Of a stretch of DNA of 10,957 bases, positions 7,249-10,957 are shown piece by piece. A program made the translations under genes and the position numbers. Position 1 is the stretch's first letter. Every line of letters begins with the position of its first letter. The DNA lies in NCBI GenBank assembly GCA_003223595.1, contig QHVR01000420.1, positions 1-10,957 on the forward strand. Direction: 5' to 3'. The notes beneath the pieces were generated by a model. It had not been told where the DNA came from. It saw only the letters and a program-made list of their open reading frames with translations, and did not search any database. The stretch is from Acidobacteriota bacterium (lineage in GTDB: Bacteria > Acidobacteriota > Terriglobia > Terriglobales > Acidobacteriaceae).

Positions 7249-8148
7249 ATGAAGAAGAGAGTCGTGGGGCTGGGGGAGGTGTTGTGGGATGTGCTGCCTG
7301 GGGGGGCTTGCCTGGGCGGGGCGCCAGCGAATTTTGCTTACATCACGACTTTGATGGGGGATCAGGGGATTGTGGCGAGCCGGGTGGGCGAGGACTCGCG
7401 GGGCATCGAGGCGCTGCGGCGCATGGAGGAACTGGGGCTCGACATCGATCACGTGCAGACGGACCGGCAGCATTCTACCGGCGTGGTGAATGTGGAAGTG
7501 GATGGGGACGGGATAGCGCAATACGAGATCGCGCGTCCCGTAGCATGGGATTTCCTGGAATGGAGTTCGGATTGGCAGCAGTTGGCGCTGGATGTGGATG
7601 CGGTTTGCTTCGGATCGCTGGCCCAGCGTTCGATTAACAGCTCCGCAACCATTCGCCAGTTTGTGGCGGCCGTCCCGGAGCATGCGGTGAAGGTATTCGA
7701 CGTGAACTTGCGGCAGGCTTACTACTCGGCGGAAATTCTTGTGGAATCGATGCGGCTCGCCGATATCATCAAGCTGAATGACGATGAATTGCCCAGGCTC
7801 ATGGCACTGATGAATGTCGTTCACAAAGATGAAAAGGCGTCGGCTCGGAAGCTGCTGCGCGAATTTGGACTGAAGGTGGTTTGTATCACGCGGGGGAGCA
7901 GGGGCAGTTTGCTGCTGCAGGGGGATGAGGTCAGCGAGCATCTTGGGTTTCGCGTGCGAGTGGCCGACACGGTTGGCTCCGGAGATGCGTTTACTGCGGG
8001 CATGGTGCATGAGTATCTGCACGGAGCGTCGCTCAGTCTTATGAATGAAGTGGCTAATCTCGTGGGGGCATGGGTGGCCAGCGAAGTGGGAGCCATGCCT
8101 GCGCCGAAGCGCGGGGCGCTGGAACATTCACTCGCGGAGATACGGTAG
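7249..8148 (+). CDS. PfkB-family carbohydrate kinase, probably fructokinase-like
   Basis: This 299-residue protein has the usual length and both signatures of the PfkB/ribokinase family: the N-terminal sugar-binding glycines (LGGAPANFA, 22-30) and the C-terminal ATP/anion-hole motif DTVGSGDAFTAG (240-251), with Asp246 as the expected catalytic base. DVNLRQ (151-156), KLNDDE (175-180) and TRGSRGS (214-220) match other conserved family segments. The enzyme phosphorylates a sugar with ATP in the cytoplasm. The GGAPANFA and DVNLR motifs are most like bacterial fructokinases, but family members also use ribose, adenosine, ketodeoxygluconate or tagatose-6-phosphate, so the substrate is uncertain. 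A modest Shine-Dalgarno GGTGAG (7238-7243) stands five bases before the ATG. The LacI-type palindrome just upstream suggests sugar-responsive repression. The context (importer, glycosidase) supports a role in phosphorylating a released monosaccharide. Confidence 0.92.
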   Translation: MKKRVVGLGEVLWDVLPGGACLGGAPANFAYITTLMGDQGIVASRVGEDSRGIEALRRMEELGLDIDHVQTDRQHSTGVVNVEVDGDGIAQYEIARPVAWDFLEWSSDWQQLALDVDAVCFGSLAQRSINSSATIRQFVAAVPEHAVKVFDVNLRQAYYSAEILVESMRLADIIKLNDDELPRLMALMNVVHKDEKASARKLLREFGLKVVCITRGSRGSLLLQGDEVSEHLGFRVRVADTVGSGDAFTAGMVHEYLHGASLSLMNEVANLVGAWVASEVGAMPAPKRGALEHSLAEIR

Positions 8149-8221
8149 CGAGGATAGCGGACCATAGTGTCAGCCTCAGCTTCGGTTTCAGCCCTAATCA
8201 TCACATTTCCAATTTTCATCA

Positions 8222-8266
8222 CACGCTCGCCACGCTCGCGGGCGGGCGAGCTGTCCGCCCCTACAC
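8222..8266. repeat. Second palindromic intergenic element
   Basis: The 208 bases between kinase and hydrolase contain a tandem 9-bp repeat (CACGCTCGC at 8222-8230 and 8231-8239), directly followed by a 6-bp stem GGGCGG (8240-8245) / CCGCCC (8255-8260) around a 9-base loop. It shares GCTGTCC followed by CCCTAC with the element at 1940-2015 (here 8250-8256 and 8258-8263). It has no T-run, so it does not look like a terminator. An interspersed acidobacterial repeat is the likeliest reading. Confidence 0.45.
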
Positions 8267-8272
8267 AAGCGA

Positions 8273-8306
8273 TTGACTTGCTCCTGCCGGGCGTAGTTTG
8301 TATAGT
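8273..8306 (+). promoter_or_regulatory. Candidate promoter region for the hydrolase
   Basis: TATAGT (8301-8306; 5 of 6 to TATAAT) lies 51 bases before the hydrolase ATG. A good TTGACT (8273-8278) is upstream but at a 22-base distance; TTGCTC (8278-8283) has the ideal 17-base spacing but a weaker match. The hydrolase probably has its own promoter here, because 208 bases and a repeat element separate it from the kinase. Confidence 0.4.
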
Positions 8307-8347
8307 TACGAACGGTTATGTTTTCTTTCGATTTTCGTGCTCAAGAC

Positions 8348-8352
8348 GGAGG
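8348..8352 (+). promoter_or_regulatory. Shine-Dalgarno sequence fixing the hydrolase start
   Basis: GGAGG at 8348-8352 precedes ATG 8357 by four bases. The frame also has an ATG at 8318, but that would put 13 non-conserved residues in front of a complete lipoprotein signal peptide and has no ribosome-binding site of its own, so 8357 is preferred. Confidence 0.75.
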
Positions 8353-8356
8353 CGGT

Positions 8357-10600
8357 ATGAAGCGCGTTGGTTGGAGTGCTAGTCCTGTTTCAATCTTCTT
8401 CTTTGTGCTTGCCATTTTGTTTGCTGGAGCCCTGGCGAGTTGTTCGAAACCAGCGCAACAGGCGAAGCCCGCACCTTCGCATCCCTCGGAAATCAATGTG
8501 GAGGTGCGCGATGGAGGGCCCATCGTGGTCACGACCAAGACGGCAGAATTTCAGATACTTCCCTCGGGATTTCTGCAGGCGACCCTGTTGAAGGACGGCA
8601 AGCACTTGACGCTGGACGAGCCGCCCGTGGGATCGACCGGCGGGAGCGATTCCATCCTGATTGCGGGGAAGGAGTACGACTTCATTCCAGAGTTCAATCA
8701 GGCCAAAGTGCAAGAGGCGAGCGGCAAGTTGGGTCGCGGCAAACGCGTGGAGATTACGGCTCGTCCGTTGGCGGCGGCGGGCGTCCCGATCGAGCGCACG
8801 CTGGTGTTGGAGGCCTACGATGATTTCCCCGGCATCGCGCTGGTCAGCACTGCTTACAAGAACGTGGGAACTTCCGAGGTGCAGATCGAAAAGGTCTTGA
8901 TGCAGGAGCGCCGGCTGAACGCGAAACAGGGGGACGCGAACGCGCAGCCATATGACATGTGGTCGTTCCAGGGATCAAGTTATAACTGGGGCGAGAACGA
9001 CGTGCAGAAGCTGACGCGGACTTCGTCGCAGCCTAACGTTATGGGCGAACAGGTGAAGGGCGGCTACGGGGGCGGCATTCCGGTCGTGGCGTTCTGGACC
9101 GCGTCAGTGGGAGAGGCGATCGGGCACGTGGAGACGCTGCCGTGGACGCTCTCGATTCCGGTGAAGGTGGAGAAGGACGCCCGGGTCGAAGCCCAGCTGG
9201 AAATTCCGGTGAATTCCAGCCTGAAGCCAAACGAGAGCTATTCAACGCCTCGGAGCTTTGTCGCGGTGTACAGCGGCGATTTTTACGAACCGCTGCGCAT
9301 GTGGTCGAGCGTGCTGCAAAAGGAAGGATGGAATATCCCCAAGCCGTCGAGCGAGGCCTACAACGTCGCGTGGTGCGGGTGGGGGTATGAATTCAATGTC
9401 ACGCCCAAAGAGATGCTGGGAACTGTTCCGAAGTTGAAGGAGATGGGGATTAAATGGGCGACGCTGGACGACCGCTGGTTCGACACGTACGGAGATTGGA
9501 ATCCGCGGACGGACACGTTTCCGGGGGACTCGATCAAGCAGATGGCAGATGACTTCCATAAGCAGGGAATTTATGCGCAGCTTTGGTGGCTGCCCCTCGG
9601 GGTTGAGGACGGACAAGGGAAATACGAGTCTCATAAATACAAACTTTCTGAGGTTGTGAAGCAGCATCCGGATTGGTTGATTCTGGACAAGAACGGCAAG
9701 CACGCGCGGATGGTCCGCGATTTGGGAGCGCTGTGTCCGGCGGTGCCGGAGGTGCAGAGTTACTACAAGCAACTGACCGAGAAATTCATTCGGGACTGGG
9801 GCTTTGACGGGTCGAAGCTGGACAACATTTATACGGTGCCAGCGTGCTACAACCCGGCGCATCATCACAAGTCACCGCAGGATTCGGTCAAGGCGATGGG
9901 CGACGTTTACAAAGTCATTTTCGAAACTACGAGGGCGATCAAGCCGGAGAGCGTGACACAGTCGTGTCCGTGCGGGACTCCGCCATCGCTGGCGTGGCTG
10001 CCCTTCATGGATCAGGCGGTAACGGCCGATCCGGTGGGAGGCGTGCAGGTGCGGCGGCGTATCAAGATGTACAAAGCGCTGCTGGGGCCTGAGGCGGCGG
10101 TCTATGGAGATCACGTCGAGTTATCGGAGATGACGCGCACAGGTGCGGATGGCTGGAGCGAGCATGGGTGGGACTTCGCTTCAACCATTGGACCCGGCGG
10201 CGTGGTGGGAACAAAATTTGTGTGGCCGGATCCGGGGCCGAAGTACAAGCCAGTCGCGCTGACTCCGCAGAAAGAAGAGCACTGGAAGAAGTGGATCGGA
10301 CTGTACAACCAGAAGATGCTTTCGAAGGGCGAGTTCCTTGATCTCTACACGTACGGCTACGATGTGCCCGAGGGATACGCGATCGCGAAGGACAGCAGGA
10401 TGTATTATGCCTTCTTCGCGGAGCCAGGGAAGCCGTTCTCGGGAGAGGTCGAGCTGCGCGGCTTGAAACCTGGGTCCTATGAAGTGGTCGATTATGCCGA
10501 CGGGAAATCATACGGGACGGTGCAGGCGGAGCAGGGGAAAGCTCCGCGGCTGAAGACGGACATTAAGGATCATCTGCTGCTGGAGGTGAGCGGCAAGTAG
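8357..10600 (+). CDS. Lipoprotein glycoside hydrolase, GH36-like (alpha-galactosidase / clan GH-D)
   Basis: This 747-residue protein starts with a lipoprotein signal peptide ending in the lipobox LASC (acylated Cys29; Ser at +2 suggests outer-membrane retention). Residues about 45-310 form an N-terminal beta-rich domain like that of GH36 enzymes. The TIM barrel follows (about 335-610) with WCGWGYEFNVTP, like the WCTW segment of raffinose-synthase-type GH36, then LDDRWFDTYGDWNP (371-384), corresponding to the family's DDGW...GDW segment, and a Trp-rich QLWWLPLGVE strand. GFDGSKLDN (483-491) supplies the probable nucleophile Asp489. SCPCGTPPS (536-544) replaces the usual CxSGGxRxD region, and Asp558 in VTADPVGG is the probable acid/base, 69 residues after the nucleophile (60 in Thermotoga GalA). 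YGDHVELSE follows, and a C-terminal beta domain (about 650-747) ends the protein. The expected reaction is retaining hydrolysis of alpha-galactosides or related alpha-glycosides at the cell envelope. Several motifs deviate from characterised enzymes, so the substrate is open. Confidence 0.88.
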   Translation: MKRVGWSASPVSIFFFVLAILFAGALASCSKPAQQAKPAPSHPSEINVEVRDGGPIVVTTKTAEFQILPSGFLQATLLKDGKHLTLDEPPVGSTGGSDSILIAGKEYDFIPEFNQAKVQEASGKLGRGKRVEITARPLAAAGVPIERTLVLEAYDDFPGIALVSTAYKNVGTSEVQIEKVLMQERRLNAKQGDANAQPYDMWSFQGSSYNWGENDVQKLTRTSSQPNVMGEQVKGGYGGGIPVVAFWTASVGEAIGHVETLPWTLSIPVKVEKDARVEAQLEIPVNSSLKPNESYSTPRSFVAVYSGDFYEPLRMWSSVLQKEGWNIPKPSSEAYNVAWCGWGYEFNVTPKEMLGTVPKLKEMGIKWATLDDRWFDTYGDWNPRTDTFPGDSIKQMADDFHKQGIYAQLWWLPLGVEDGQGKYESHKYKLSEVVKQHPDWLILDKNGKHARMVRDLGALCPAVPEVQSYYKQLTEKFIRDWGFDGSKLDNIYTVPACYNPAHHHKSPQDSVKAMGDVYKVIFETTRAIKPESVTQSCPCGTPPSLAWLPFMDQAVTADPVGGVQVRRRIKMYKALLGPEAAVYGDHVELSEMTRTGADGWSEHGWDFASTIGPGGVVGTKFVWPDPGPKYKPVALTPQKEEHWKKWIGLYNQKMLSKGEFLDLYTYGYDVPEGYAIAKDSRMYYAFFAEPGKPFSGEVELRGLKPGSYEVVDYADGKSYGTVQAEQGKAPRLKTDIKDHLLLEVSGK

Positions 10601-10610
10601 ATTTTCTTGT

Positions 10611-10957
10611 TTAGCGCGCTTGGGTCCGCTCCGCGTGTTTCGCCTGAAATTCGGCCCGGTGCTGCTTGTCGCGGAACGCTTCCGTCCCCCCAGGGCGGGT
10701 GGTGGAGAGGGCTCCTGCCAGATTGCCGCTGGCTAAGCAGGTGGGGATATCGGCACCTCGCACGTATTCATGGAGGAAGCCCGCGTCGAAGCTGTCGCCC
10801 GCGCCCACGGGATCGACGGCGTCCACCAGTTTAGCGGGACTGGTAAACCTTTCGCTGCCCCGCTGAGCGATGGCTCCTTGGCGGCCCATTTTCACGACCA
10901 GCAACGGGACTAAGTTCGAGAGTTCGCGGATTGCGGTTTGCGGATCCTCTGTCCTTG
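10611..10957 (-). CDS. Second PfkB-family carbohydrate kinase (5' part beyond window)
   Basis: The minus-strand frame is open from the window edge to a TAA at 10613-10611, giving 114 visible C-terminal residues. It reads from RTEDPQTAIRELS through PLLVVKMGRQGA to DAVDPVGAGDSFDAGF, the C-terminal PfkB/ribokinase ATP-binding signature, with Asp54 (counting from the first visible codon) as the catalytic base. A TTG at 10904 could be mistaken for a start, but the conserved strand-helix pattern continues upstream to the edge, so the gene is truncated by the window. The product phosphorylates a sugar or sugar acid in the cytoplasm; ribokinase- and ketodeoxygluconate-kinase-like enzymes share this motif, and the specificity-determining N-terminus is missing. 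It converges on the hydrolase with only 10 bases between the stop codons and no terminator. Confidence 0.92.
   Translation of the reverse strand, partial: RTEDPQTAIRELSNLVPLLVVKMGRQGAIAQRGSERFTSPAKLVDAVDPVGAGDSFDAGFLHEYVRGADIPTCLASGNLAGALSTTRPGGTEAFRDKQHRAEFQAKHAERTQAR

Noticed and set aside
7150..8127. 325-residue minus-strand frame opposite the sugar kinase.
   Set aside because: It is the exact shadow of a gene with clear PfkB motifs; its His-, Arg- and Pro-rich composition is typical of antisense frames, and it would run through the terminator and operator.
8304..8318. GTTACGAACGGTTA upstream of the hydrolase as a second LacI-type operator.
   Set aside because: Around the central CG the two halves do not match as a palindrome (CGAAC against TAACC), so it does not support a shared operator with the kinase.
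8318..8356. Alternative hydrolase start 13 codons upstream.
   Set aside because: It has no ribosome-binding site, and the lipoprotein signal peptide starts at 8357 behind GGAGG.

Overview
The window looks like chromosomal DNA of an acidobacterium (Terriglobia/Koribacter-like). The evidence is a combination rather than a marker gene: a very large Oar-type TonB-dependent receptor with an N-terminal carboxypeptidase-regulatory-like domain, next to a divergently transcribed membrane-bound winged-helix regulator; long secreted TPR proteins; GC-rich coding sequence; and short palindromic intergenic elements of a kind I associate with these genomes. There is no rRNA, tRNA, transposase, phage gene or CRISPR array.

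Layout. Positions 2-106 are probably the last codons of an unidentified gene. Positions 177-1934 encode a secreted protein made of about 16 TPR repeats. A short intergenic element with a perfect hairpin (1940-2015) follows. On the minus strand, 2040-3305 encodes a ToxR-like one-component regulator: OmpR-type winged helix, one membrane helix and a large extracytoplasmic domain. Across a 182-base divergent intergenic region lies the outer-membrane receptor (3488-7153), which ends in a textbook UUCG-loop terminator (7173-7203). Immediately after the terminator is a perfect 14-bp LacI/GalR-type palindrome (7214-7227), then a PfkB-family sugar kinase (7249-8148). A second hairpin element and a candidate promoter lie in 8149-8356, followed by a lipoprotein glycoside hydrolase of the GH36 / clan GH-D type (8357-10600). 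The right end holds a second PfkB-family sugar kinase on the minus strand (10611 to beyond the edge), tail to tail with the hydrolase and only 10 bases away.

How the parts may work together (inference): from 2040 rightwards the window reads like a carbohydrate acquisition locus. It has a membrane sensor-regulator, an outer-membrane importer, an outer-membrane-anchored alpha-glycosidase (alpha-galactosidase-like), and two cytoplasmic sugar kinases, one behind an operator typical of sugar-responsive LacI-family repressors. The substrate cannot be read from the sequence. The most unusual items are the membrane regulator paired with the receptor, the divergent active-site motifs of the hydrolase, and the orphan LacI-type operator. 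No clearly new defence or mobile system is visible.
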